Of a stretch of DNA of 13,006 nt, positions 1-6,519 are shown piece by piece. Each line of letters begins with the position of its first letter. Within the stretch, counting starts at the first letter, position 1. The notes beneath the pieces were generated by a model that worked only from the letters and a program-made list of their open reading frames with translations, made no database searches and was not told the origin of the DNA. The position numbers and the translations under genes are program-made. The DNA comes from Anderseniella sp. (GTDB taxonomy: Bacteria; Pseudomonadota; Alphaproteobacteria; Rhizobiales; Aestuariivirgaceae), in contig JABDRA010000501.1 in the NCBI GenBank assembly GCA_013041995.1, positions 1 through 13,006 on the forward strand, given 5' to 3'.

Positions 1-1282
1 CGTCATGGTCCTGATCGAGGATCAGGCTCATGGCAAGCTCGACATCCTTCCCCTTCCCGTCCCTGGCCTCCAGATTCCACTTGCCTTGCTCGCCCCAGCG
101 GAATCCTACGGAGCCGTTTGGCGCCACCGGTTTTTTAGTCTTGCCGTCAATTGCGACTGTCTTCCAGTCAGGATTGTTCTTCTCGCCAAGCGCGCCCTTG
201 ATGTCGGACGCCCGCAGCAGCCGGTCCGGCACGTAGTGGCCGTCCTTCCTGACCAGTTTCACCAGCATCGGCATGTCGGTATAGCGGCGGCAGTAATCTT
301 CGAAATATTCTGCCTGACGGTCGAGATGAAATTCGCGCAGGATCACATGGCCGATGGCCATGGCAAGCGCTGCATCGGTGCCCTGCTTGGGATGCAGCCA
401 CATGTCGGAAAATTTCGCTGCTTCGGAGTAATCCGGCGATACAACGACCGACTTGGCGCCCTTGTAGCGGGCCTCGGTGTAAAAATGCGCATCAGGGGTG
501 CGGGTCTGCGGGACGTTCGAACCCCACAGCATCAGGAAGCCGGAATTGTACCAGTCGGCACTTTCCGGCACATCGGTCTGCTCGCCCCAGGTCATCGGAG
601 AGGCCGGCGGCAGGTCGCAGTACCAGTCGTAAAATGACATGCACACACCGCCCATCAGTGACAGATAGCGTGATCCGGCAGCATAGGAGACCATCGACAT
701 GGCCGGGATCGGCGAGAAACCGATAACCCTGTCAGGGCCCCATTTCTTCACCGTGTAGGCATTGGCGGCAGCAATGATCTCGTTGACCTCTTCCCACTTG
801 GCGCGAACGAAGCCGCCGTGTCCGCGCACCTGGATGTAATCCTGGCGCTTGTGCGGATCTTCCTGAATGGCGGTCCACGCTGCAACCGGTGTGCGAACCG
901 CCCGCTCTTTGCGCCACTGCTTCAGCAACCTGGCGCGCACCAGCGGGTATTTGACCCGGTTTGCAGAGTACATGTACCAGCTGTAGCTGGCCCCGCGAGA
1001 ACAGCCGCGCGGTTCATGGTTGGGCAGGTCAGGCCGGGTGCGCGGATAGTCGGTCTGCTGGGTTTCCCAGGTGACAATGCCGCCCTTCACATAGATTTTC
1101 CACGAGCATGATCCAGTGCAGTTGGCGCCATGGGTCGAGCGCACAATCTTGTCGTGCTGCCAGCGTTTGCGGTAGCTGTCTTCCCACGAGCGGTCTTCAT
1201 TGGTCGTCACACCATGACCGTCAGAGAAGGTTCCGGTATTCTTGCGGGCCAGGAAATTGAGACGGTTGAGCAGATTACTCAT
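1..1282 (-). CDS. narG: Respiratory nitrate reductase alpha subunit (NarG), N-terminal part, cut by the left edge
   Basis: This is the catalytic subunit of the membrane-bound nitrate reductase NarGHI, which reduces nitrate to nitrite on the cytoplasmic side using quinol electrons passed through NarI and NarH. About 427 codons are present, against roughly 1,250 in the E. coli protein, so only the first third is seen; the rest, with narHJI, would lie beyond the left edge. The sequence follows E. coli NarG almost without gaps. The ligands of the N-terminal FS0 [4Fe-4S] cluster are visible as His51, Cys55, Cys59 and Cys94 (HGANCTGSCSW and EPRGCSRGASY). The aspartate that coordinates molybdenum is Asp223 in YDWYCDLPPAS. 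The ATG at 1282 is preceded by GGAGA at 1295-1291 with an 8-base spacer. It lies 66 bases after narK2 on the same strand, so co-transcription is likely. Identification is very firm. Confidence 0.97.
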   Translation of the reverse strand, partial: MSNLLNRLNFLARKNTGTFSDGHGVTTNEDRSWEDSYRKRWQHDKIVRSTHGANCTGSCSWKIYVKGGIVTWETQQTDYPRTRPDLPNHEPRGCSRGASYSWYMYSANRVKYPLVRARLLKQWRKERAVRTPVAAWTAIQEDPHKRQDYIQVRGHGGFVRAKWEEVNEIIAAANAYTVKKWGPDRVIGFSPIPAMSMVSYAAGSRYLSLMGGVCMSFYDWYCDLPPASPMTWGEQTDVPESADWYNSGFLMLWGSNVPQTRTPDAHFYTEARYKGAKSVVVSPDYSEAAKFSDMWLHPKQGTDAALAMAIGHVILREFHLDRQAEYFEDYCRRYTDMPMLVKLVRKDGHYVPDRLLRASDIKGALGEKNNPDWKTVAIDGKTKKPVAPNGSVGFRWGEQGKWNLEARDGKGKDVELAMSLILDQDHD

Positions 1283-1348
1283 TTTGATTTTCTCCAGTCT
1301 GTTCGGTGGGGCGGCGTACTTGCGCAGCCGCCGGCTACTCGGTTCAGA

Positions 1349-2956
1349 TCACGGGTTTTGTACGTAGGCGTTCTTGCGCAGGTAGAACCACCAGTTGATG
1401 GCGATGCACAGCACGTAGAAGGCAGCAAAGCCGTACAAGGCCAGCTCCGGTGTCGCGAGCTTGATCTGCTCGCCCAGCACCTTCGGGATAATGAAGGCGC
1501 CATAAGCTGCCACCGCAGACGTCCAGCCGAGAACCGGGCCTGCCTGTTCCTTGTCAAACACCATTGCAATTGTGCGGAAGGTCGAGCCGTTGCCGATACC
1601 CGTGGCTGTGAACAGCACCAGGAACAACAGCAGGAACGGCACGAAATACTGTTCAGGCGTTGCAGACGCATAGGCCTGCTTCATGAAGTAGGCGACACCC
1701 AGTGCGCTTGCCACCATGACCACCGATATGATCTGGGTGACTTTCGCCCCGCCGATCTTGTCGGAAATCATGCCGCCCAGAGGCCTGATCAGCGCGCCGA
1801 TGAACGGGCCCATCCAGGCATACATCAAGGCGCTTGGACCGTTCGGGTTTGCCGTGCCATGGGTAAGCACACCGTCGACCACAATATGCTGGAAGCCGAA
1901 GATGACCTTGATGGCCAGGGCAAAGGCAGCCGAATAGCCGATGAACGATCCGAACGTCATCGTATAGATGATGGTCATCGCCCAGGTGTGCTTGTTGCCG
2001 AATATCTTGTACTGCCGCGTCAGGTTACGGCCAATCTGTCCGGGGATCATTTTCAGCAGGATTACGGTTGCCGCAATTACCAGCGGCAGCACGATCCATT
2101 TCGACACGTTCAGACCAGACCCGCCGACACTTTCCGGCAGCATGAACCAGAGCCCGCAGGCGGCTGTAACCATACCGATCAGCAACATGAACGTTATGGT
2201 CGCAAAGGCACCAAGCGGATTACTGATATTTGGCGAGACATGCTCGTCACGGATATTGTTCATGCCGAACCAACCGGCAACCGCCAGCGGGATCAGGAAC
2301 ACCAGCCAGATGTAACCGGCATTTTGAATGTAGGTTTCAGAGCCTGCCGGGATCTTGCCGATCAGCGTCCCGCTGGTGTTCTGCAGGATCAGGGCTTCAC
2401 CGCCGAATATCCCGATTGTCATGGCAAGCGGCACGAGGATCTGCATCGTCGTGACCCCGAAATTGCCCAGTCCGGCATTCATGCCCAGCGAATAACCCTG
2501 CATCCGCTTGGGAAAAAAGAAGCTGATGTTCGACATGGACGAGGCAAAGTTGCCGCCGCCAATGCCCGACAGAAACGCGAGTATCTGGAAGTGCCACACT
2601 GGCGTGTTGGGATCACTCAGTGCCAGTCCGGCGCCAACGGCCGGGATCATCAACAGCGCGGTGGTGAAGAATATCGTGTTGCGCCCGCCTGCAATGCGAA
2701 TGAAGAAAGTGCTGGGTATCCGCAAGGTGGCACCGGTCAGGCCGGCAATGGCGGCCAGGGTGAACAGCTCGGATTTTGCAAACGGAAATCCGAGGTTCAG
2801 CATCTGAACCGTGATAATCCCCCAGTACAGCCACACGGCAAATCCACACAGCAGGCTGGGGATGGAAATCCACAGGTTCCTGTTGGCAATTTTCTTGCCT
2901 TCCTTTTCCCAGAAGGCCTCGTCTTCCGGATTCCAGTTACGAAGATCTTGTCCCAC
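1349..2956 (-). CDS. narK2: Nitrate/nitrite transporter, NarK2 type (MFS, NNP family)
   Basis: A 535-residue, 12-helix major facilitator of the nitrate/nitrite porter family, closest in sequence features to E. coli NarK and the NarK2 class, which exchanges nitrate for nitrite across the inner membrane. The family glycine-rich signature is clear at about residues 131-171 (SGIGGGNFASSMSNISFFFP onward), and a second one lies near 455-495 (GNGSTF, then GWTSAVAAYGAF). Arg79 in ATLRIPSTF matches the substrate-binding arginine 89 of E. coli NarK. A charged cytoplasmic N-terminal tail of about 28 residues precedes the first helix. The start is GTG at 2956, chosen because AGGAG lies at 2967-2963 with a 6-base spacer. 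It sits between narK1 and narG, as in the narK1K2GHJI operons of Pseudomonas. The K2 assignment is from sequence features and operon position; transport direction is inferred. Confidence 0.93.
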   Translation of the reverse strand: MGQDLRNWNPEDEAFWEKEGKKIANRNLWISIPSLLCGFAVWLYWGIITVQMLNLGFPFAKSELFTLAAIAGLTGATLRIPSTFFIRIAGGRNTIFFTTALLMIPAVGAGLALSDPNTPVWHFQILAFLSGIGGGNFASSMSNISFFFPKRMQGYSLGMNAGLGNFGVTTMQILVPLAMTIGIFGGEALILQNTSGTLIGKIPAGSETYIQNAGYIWLVFLIPLAVAGWFGMNNIRDEHVSPNISNPLGAFATITFMLLIGMVTAACGLWFMLPESVGGSGLNVSKWIVLPLVIAATVILLKMIPGQIGRNLTRQYKIFGNKHTWAMTIIYTMTFGSFIGYSAAFALAIKVIFGFQHIVVDGVLTHGTANPNGPSALMYAWMGPFIGALIRPLGGMISDKIGGAKVTQIISVVMVASALGVAYFMKQAYASATPEQYFVPFLLLFLVLFTATGIGNGSTFRTIAMVFDKEQAGPVLGWTSAVAAYGAFIIPKVLGEQIKLATPELALYGFAAFYVLCIAINWWFYLRKNAYVQNP

Positions 2957-2962
2957 GTCACT

Positions 2963-2967
2963 CTCCT
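2963..2967 (-). promoter_or_regulatory. Ribosome binding site deciding the GTG start of narK2
   Basis: AGGAG read on the minus strand, 6 bases before the GTG at 2956. It supports a GTG start where no nearby in-frame ATG serves the protein's N-terminus. Confidence 0.7.
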
Positions 2968-3036
2968 GTTTCGGCGCGGGAGGTAAATCACCCGCTCAAT
3001 CTGTTCGCCGGGTAAATCCGGCATGTCCGTTGGGAA

Positions 3037-3059
3037 GCAGGCCGCATGAGGCGGCCTGC
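3037..3059 (-). terminator. Hairpin between narK1 and narK2 (attenuator or mRNA-stability element)
   Basis: A perfect 9-base inverted repeat (GCAGGCCGC and GCGGCCTGC) with a 5-base loop begins 10 bases after the narK1 stop codon. In the direction of transcription it is followed by TTCCCAACGG, not by a run of T, so it is a poor intrinsic terminator. It more likely stabilises the upstream message or causes partial termination between the two transporter genes. The hairpin is seen; its role is inferred. Confidence 0.5.
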
Positions 3060-3069
3060 AACAGTGTCG

Positions 3070-4437
3070 TTATTCGGCTGGCTTCAGATCGCCCGTGGCA
3101 GTTTTTCCCTGCTGGTCTGCCTGAGGTTTGCCGAGAGGTTTCTCCGGAACGTCCGAGAGATACTTCTCTGCTTCCAGGCCAGGATGACGGGCGCGTTCCA
3201 TGCGGCGGATCGCAACGTGCATCCAGATGGTGGAGATCGCGACGAGCACGAACATCAGCATGTAAGGCGCCGTCCACACACCGGTGTAATCGAGCAGGAT
3301 GCCGAACGAGATGGGCAGAACGAAACCGCCCAGACCGCCGATCATGCCGACCAGGCCGCCGACCGAGCCCACATGATGCGGATAGTAGACGGGAATGTGC
3401 TTGTAGACAGCAGCCTTGCCGAGGCTCATGACAAAGCCAAGCACCACCGTGATGGTTACAAACACCGAAACACTCAGGCCAATGTCGAAGGTGATGGGGC
3501 CTTTGATGCCCTGCACCACATAGCTGGTGTCGGGATAACTCATCAGGAACAGGCAGCCGAGCGAAACGAAGAACGTCAGGTACATTACGAAGCGTGCGCC
3601 CCATCTGTCCGACATCCAGCCGCCCAGCGCACGGAACACCGAACCCGGCAACGAATACAATCCGGCCAGCACGCCTGCTGTTGTCAGCGGCAGGCCGTAA
3701 GCGCCCACATAATAGCGCGGCAGGAAAGAAGCCAGCGCGACAAAGGCGCCGAACACGAAGAAGTAGTAAGTGGCAAACCGCCAGACCTGAACGTCTTTCA
3801 ACGGCGCCAATTGCTCAGCGGTTGATACCGGCTTGCTGCCGGTCTTTTTGCGGCTGGCCTGGGCCGGGTCGTCCTTGGCCAGCACGTAAAACAGTACTGC
3901 CGTAATCGCCAGTACGATGGCATAAACCCGTGCGGTGCCTTCCCAGCCGATCGCCACCACTAGGAACGGGGCCGCAAAGTTGGTCACGGCTGCACCGACG
4001 TTACCTGCCCCGAAAATGCCAAGTGCCGTGCCCTGGCGTTCCTTTTCGAACCACTGCGAGACATAAGCCACACCGACAATGAAAGACCCGCCGGCAAGAC
4101 CGAGCCCCAGGGCAGCAACAAGGAAGATTTCATAGGTCTGCACGGACGTTAACAGCCACACAGCCACCGCGGTGACCAGCATCTGCAGCGGAAACATCAA
4201 GCGTCCGCCGAACTGTTCGGTCCACACGCCAAGAAAGATACGGCTGATGGACCCTGTCAGCACAGGTGTCGCGACCAGCAAACCAAATTGCGTGTCCGAC
4301 AGGCCAAGATCCTGTTTGATCTTGACGCCAATAATTGAAAATATCGTCCACACTGCAAAGCATACCGTGAACGCAAACGTGCTCAGTCCCAGTGCCCGGT
4401 ACTGGTCCGGGCGAGTAACGCCATCAAGCGTGTGCAT
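3070..4437 (-). CDS. narK1: Nitrate transporter, NarK1 type (MFS, NNP family)
   Basis: A 455-residue, 12-helix major facilitator of the nitrate/nitrite porter family, of the NarK1 class that is thought to bring nitrate in with protons. The family signature is at about residues 111-150 (GLGLAGGSFIVGVAYVSQWF, then GIFGAGNVGAA), and the conserved arginine appears as Arg66 in SISRIFLG. A hydrophilic C-terminal tail of about 45 residues follows the last helix. The frame stays open to a TTG at 4470, but the ATG at 4437 has AGAGGGG 8 bases before it and gives the normal family N-terminus. It is the first gene of the narK1-narK2-narG set and reads away from the FNR-type regulator. In Paracoccus the two NarK halves are fused in one protein; here they are separate genes 113 bases apart. 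Family assignment is firm, and the K1 class is likely. Confidence 0.93.
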   Translation of the reverse strand: MHTLDGVTRPDQYRALGLSTFAFTVCFAVWTIFSIIGVKIKQDLGLSDTQFGLLVATPVLTGSISRIFLGVWTEQFGGRLMFPLQMLVTAVAVWLLTSVQTYEIFLVAALGLGLAGGSFIVGVAYVSQWFEKERQGTALGIFGAGNVGAAVTNFAAPFLVVAIGWEGTARVYAIVLAITAVLFYVLAKDDPAQASRKKTGSKPVSTAEQLAPLKDVQVWRFATYYFFVFGAFVALASFLPRYYVGAYGLPLTTAGVLAGLYSLPGSVFRALGGWMSDRWGARFVMYLTFFVSLGCLFLMSYPDTSYVVQGIKGPITFDIGLSVSVFVTITVVLGFVMSLGKAAVYKHIPVYYPHHVGSVGGLVGMIGGLGGFVLPISFGILLDYTGVWTAPYMLMFVLVAISTIWMHVAIRRMERARHPGLEAEKYLSDVPEKPLGKPQADQQGKTATGDLKPAE

Positions 4438-4445
4438 TGATCCAA

Positions 4446-4452
4446 CCCCTCT
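4446..4452 (-). promoter_or_regulatory. Ribosome binding site deciding the narK1 start
   Basis: AGAGGGG on the minus strand, 8 bases before the ATG at 4437. It favours this ATG over the upstream in-frame TTG at 4470, which has no comparable site. Confidence 0.7.
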
Positions 4453-4526
4453 GATTTGCACGGGGTCCAAGCCGCGCAGACTGCTTTAAGGACGGGCTGA
4501 GAATTGGCAATCGGAGGCTCGGCGGG

Positions 4527-4540
4527 TTGATCTATGTCAA
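4527..4540. promoter_or_regulatory. FNR/NarR-type binding site upstream of narK1
   Basis: TTGATCTATGTCAA matches the FNR-family consensus TTGAT-N4-ATCAA at nine of ten defined positions. Its centre is about 96 bases upstream of the narK1 ATG. If it acts from the usual activating position near -41.5, transcription would start near 4492, leaving a leader of about 55 bases. That is a plausible layout for anaerobic activation of the nar operon. The -10 region at that distance is weak (AATTCT around 4505-4500), as is common in FNR-activated promoters. The motif is seen; regulation is inferred. Confidence 0.75.
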
Positions 4541-4620
4541 GGAATCAGCCTGCTAAAGGCCAAACAAATATCTGGAACATGCAAAACAAGACAACTACAT
4601 GCACCGGTCAAGAAAGCAAA

Positions 4621-4649
4621 TTGCGATCAGCGTACAGGCTTGCTAGTTT
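4621..4649 (+). promoter_or_regulatory. Candidate promoter of the Crp/Fnr-type regulator gene
   Basis: TTGCGA at 4621-4626 and TAGTTT at 4644-4649 are separated by 17 bases, and a TG one base before the second hexamer could act as an extended -10. Transcription would begin near 4656, about 33 bases before the GTG start. The -10 match is only three of six, so this is a suggestion. Confidence 0.3.
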
Positions 4650-4663
4650 GATCAATTGAGGTC

Positions 4664-4677
4664 TTGATATTTATCAA
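4664..4677. promoter_or_regulatory. Perfect FNR-type site overlapping the regulator's leader
   Basis: TTGATATTTATCAA is a perfect match to TTGAT-N4-ATCAA. It ends 11 bases before the GTG start of the regulator gene, and its last two bases are part of the AAGGAG ribosome binding site at 4676-4681. It is too close to the start codon to activate that gene from -41.5. The likely effect is therefore repression of the regulator by itself or by FNR. Alternatively it could help control narK1 from about 230 bases upstream. Only the motif and its position are seen. Confidence 0.75.
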
Positions 4678-4688
4678 GGAGAGGGAAC

Positions 4689-5387
4689 GTGCGAGCCACC
4701 GATCTGCCGGAAGTCAGGGCATTGCGATTGTTCAGCAGCATGCAGGATCAACACTTCGATGCGCTGATGGAAGTATCGTACCTGCAGACCTTTCCGCCAC
4801 AACTGGAACTTATTGCCGAAGGGGACCTGGCGGACTTTCTCTACATTGTAGTGGAAGGCTCGGTTGAACTTTACGCCCGTTCCAACGGACGGGAATCGAC
4901 CATGGGCCTGGTCCGCCCGGTCGGCACCTTCATTCTGGCTGCCGTGCTCAAGGACGCGGTTTATCTCATGTCCGCCCGCACCGCGCAGCGCTCGAAAATC
5001 CTGCTGATACCCTCACAGAATATCCGCCAGGCATTCCAAAAGGATGCTGAATTCGCCCGTGCCATCGTACAGGACCTGGCAAGCTGCTATCGCGGCGTTG
5101 TCAAGGAGTATAAGGATCTCAAACTGAGAACAGCGGTCGAGCGTCTGGCCAACAGGTTATTGCGCTATCACAAGGATCAGGGAGCCAATGGGTCATTGCA
5201 ACTGCCGCACGACAAGCGCACGCTTGCTTCCGTGTTGGGGATGACACCGGAAAACCTGTCGCGCGCCTTCAACACGCTTAAACCCTATGGCGTGGAGGTG
5301 GACGGCTCAACCATCAGACTGGCTGACCTGAAATCAATGGAAACGCTGGCAAAACCGAACCCGCTGATTGATGACCGCACCACGTGA
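4689..5387 (+). CDS. narR: Crp/Fnr-family transcription regulator, NarR/DNR-like
   Basis: A 232-residue regulator with an N-terminal cyclic-nucleotide-binding-like beta-roll (about 12-120), a long dimer helix (about 121-155) and a C-terminal winged helix-turn-helix. The recognition helix is TPENLSRAFNTLK, with Glu188, Ser191 and Arg192 in the E-x-x-S-R pattern that FNR uses to read TTGAT. This fits the two such sites just upstream. The only cysteine is Cys133, so the [4Fe-4S] oxygen-sensing cluster of FNR is absent, as in NarR, DNR and NnrR. NarR of Paracoccus is a cluster-less FNR relative encoded next to narKGHJI and needed for nitrate- or nitrite-dependent expression. Position here suggests the same job, but a nitric-oxide-sensing DNR cannot be excluded. 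The GTG start at 4689 is supported by AAGGAG 7 bases upstream and gives the usual family N-terminus. The gene converges on the next with 32 bases between stops. Confidence 0.87.
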   Translation: MRATDLPEVRALRLFSSMQDQHFDALMEVSYLQTFPPQLELIAEGDLADFLYIVVEGSVELYARSNGRESTMGLVRPVGTFILAAVLKDAVYLMSARTAQRSKILLIPSQNIRQAFQKDAEFARAIVQDLASCYRGVVKEYKDLKLRTAVERLANRLLRYHKDQGANGSLQLPHDKRTLASVLGMTPENLSRAFNTLKPYGVEVDGSTIRLADLKSMETLAKPNPLIDDRTT

Positions 5388-5419
5388 CGATGCGCTTCAT
5401 CGCGCAAGATCGAACGGAA

Positions 5420-6409
5420 TCAACTCTTCAGCACGTCTTCGGGCATGATCCCCAGCCCGTCCTCAAACGCGGCAACCACCATTTGGGCCATGGCAATGTC
5501 CTGAGCCGCGATTCCGGTCAGATCTGCAATGGTGATCTGGTCATCCTCTGTGCGCCCCGGCTTGCGCCGATCCAGCACGTCTCCGAGTTCGACAAGCTGG
5601 TCGGCGTCGACCACGCCGGCGCGCACTGCCGTGGCAACTTCGCCGTGATCCCGGCATTGTGATCTGAGATCGACAATCAACCTGTCCGCCTTTGCGACCA
5701 GGCGCGTGTCCAGTTCCTGCTTGCCTGGCGCATCGGCACCAACTGCCGTTATGTGTGTTCCCGGCAGAATCCAGTCATGCTGAATGATCGGTGTGGTTGA
5801 AGCAGTGGTTGTAACAACAATATCGGAACTCCGGCAGGCTTCTTCCAGGTCTTCAGTGACAACAACAGACAGCCCCAGATCCGACAGCTCATCAACCACC
5901 AGAGCCGCCCGTTCGGCAGAACGGCCCCACACCTGAAATTCCGGTTGCCGGTCGGGCATCAGCCTGGCGTGTGCTTCGATCTGTCTGCGCGCCTGGACGC
6001 CTGTCCCGACAACAGTGATCCGCTCAGCGCCGGTCCTGCATAACAGGCGGGTCGCGATAGCCCCGCCAATTGCTGTACGGAAATCTGTCATGCACATTTC
6101 ATCGTGCAATACCGCCGTTACGGCGCCGGTTTGGGCGCACAGGACCAGCGATATGCCGTTACCGCTGGGCAGACCATTTGCAGCATTGCCGTAAAATCCG
6201 GTCGCAACCTTGATCACAAACACCGGGTCTCCTTCGACATGCCCGTACTTGATATGGCAATCGCCGTCATGGTCAGGAAACACGATGTGGCCAACCGGTG
6301 GCAGGTTCACCTTGCCAAGACTGGTGGCGCGATAGGCATCCTCGATCAGCCTTGCTGCCTGATCATAATCCATCAGGGCTTCAATCTGTTGCCGTGCAAG
6401 ATTGATCAT
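5420..6409 (-). CDS. Ornithine cyclodeaminase/mu-crystallin family protein
   Basis: A 329-residue NAD(P)-dependent enzyme of the ornithine cyclodeaminase/mu-crystallin family. Members include ornithine cyclodeaminase (ornithine to proline and ammonia), alanine dehydrogenase and ketimine reductases. Visible features are Lys68 in IKVATG, Arg111 in TDFRTA, which binds the substrate carboxylate in this family, a Rossmann motif at 133-144 (VVGTGVQARRQI), Asp226 in GADAPGKQELD, which matches the catalytic aspartate of ornithine cyclodeaminase, and the C-terminal IADLTGIAAQDIA. The frame is open to an ATG at 6475, but the ATG at 6409 is preceded by GAGGG with an 8-base spacer and gives the normal length. 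It diverges from an aminotransferase gene, suggesting a shared amino- or imino-acid route. The substrate cannot be told from sequence. Confidence 0.9.
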   Translation of the reverse strand: MINLARQQIEALMDYDQAARLIEDAYRATSLGKVNLPPVGHIVFPDHDGDCHIKYGHVEGDPVFVIKVATGFYGNAANGLPSGNGISLVLCAQTGAVTAVLHDEMCMTDFRTAIGGAIATRLLCRTGAERITVVGTGVQARRQIEAHARLMPDRQPEFQVWGRSAERAALVVDELSDLGLSVVVTEDLEEACRSSDIVVTTTASTTPIIQHDWILPGTHITAVGADAPGKQELDTRLVAKADRLIVDLRSQCRDHGEVATAVRAGVVDADQLVELGDVLDRRKPGRTEDDQITIADLTGIAAQDIAMAQMVVAAFEDGLGIMPEDVLKS

Positions 6410-6455
6410 GTTCGCTGCCCTCTGCCTGATATATGCAATGCCCGATATTGCCGTG

Positions 6456-6482
6456 TTGCCGATCTCGCCAGGCATCTATAAC
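6456..6482 (+). promoter_or_regulatory. Candidate promoter of the aminotransferase gene
   Basis: TATAAC at 6477-6482 is a good -10 hexamer. TTGCCG at 6456-6461 could be the -35, but the 15-base spacer is short. Transcription would start near 6489, about 30 bases before the ATG at 6520. This is weak, pattern-based support. Confidence 0.3.
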
Positions 6483-6488
6483 AACATC

Positions 6489-6502
6489 TTGAAACGGATC
6501 AA
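6489..6502. promoter_or_regulatory. Imperfect FNR-type site between the cyclodeaminase and aminotransferase genes
   Basis: TTGAAACGGATCAA differs from TTGAT-N4-ATCAA at one defined position. It ends 17 bases before the aminotransferase ATG and would overlap the transcription start of the candidate promoter, which suits repression. For the divergent cyclodeaminase its centre is about 86 bases upstream of the start codon, so activation is possible there, although no good -10 is seen. With one mismatch, chance occurrence cannot be ruled out. Confidence 0.4.
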
Positions 6503-6519
6503 AACACAGGCGGGCTGCA

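Noticed and set aside
1130..2986. A 618-codon open frame on the plus strand opposite narK2 and narG
   Set aside because: Its product is rich in His, Arg and Gln with no recognisable domain, while the opposite strand encodes clear NarK2 and NarG. It is a GC-driven shadow frame.
4648..4655. TTGATCAA palindrome upstream of the regulator
   Set aside because: The half-sites touch without the 4-base spacer needed for FNR-type binding, so it is not counted as a third site.
5388..5406. Short inverted repeats (CGATG/CATCG and TGCGC/GCGCA) between the converging regulator and cyclodeaminase genes
   Set aside because: Stems are only 5 bases, mutually exclusive and without a T-run on either strand, so they are not supported as a terminator.
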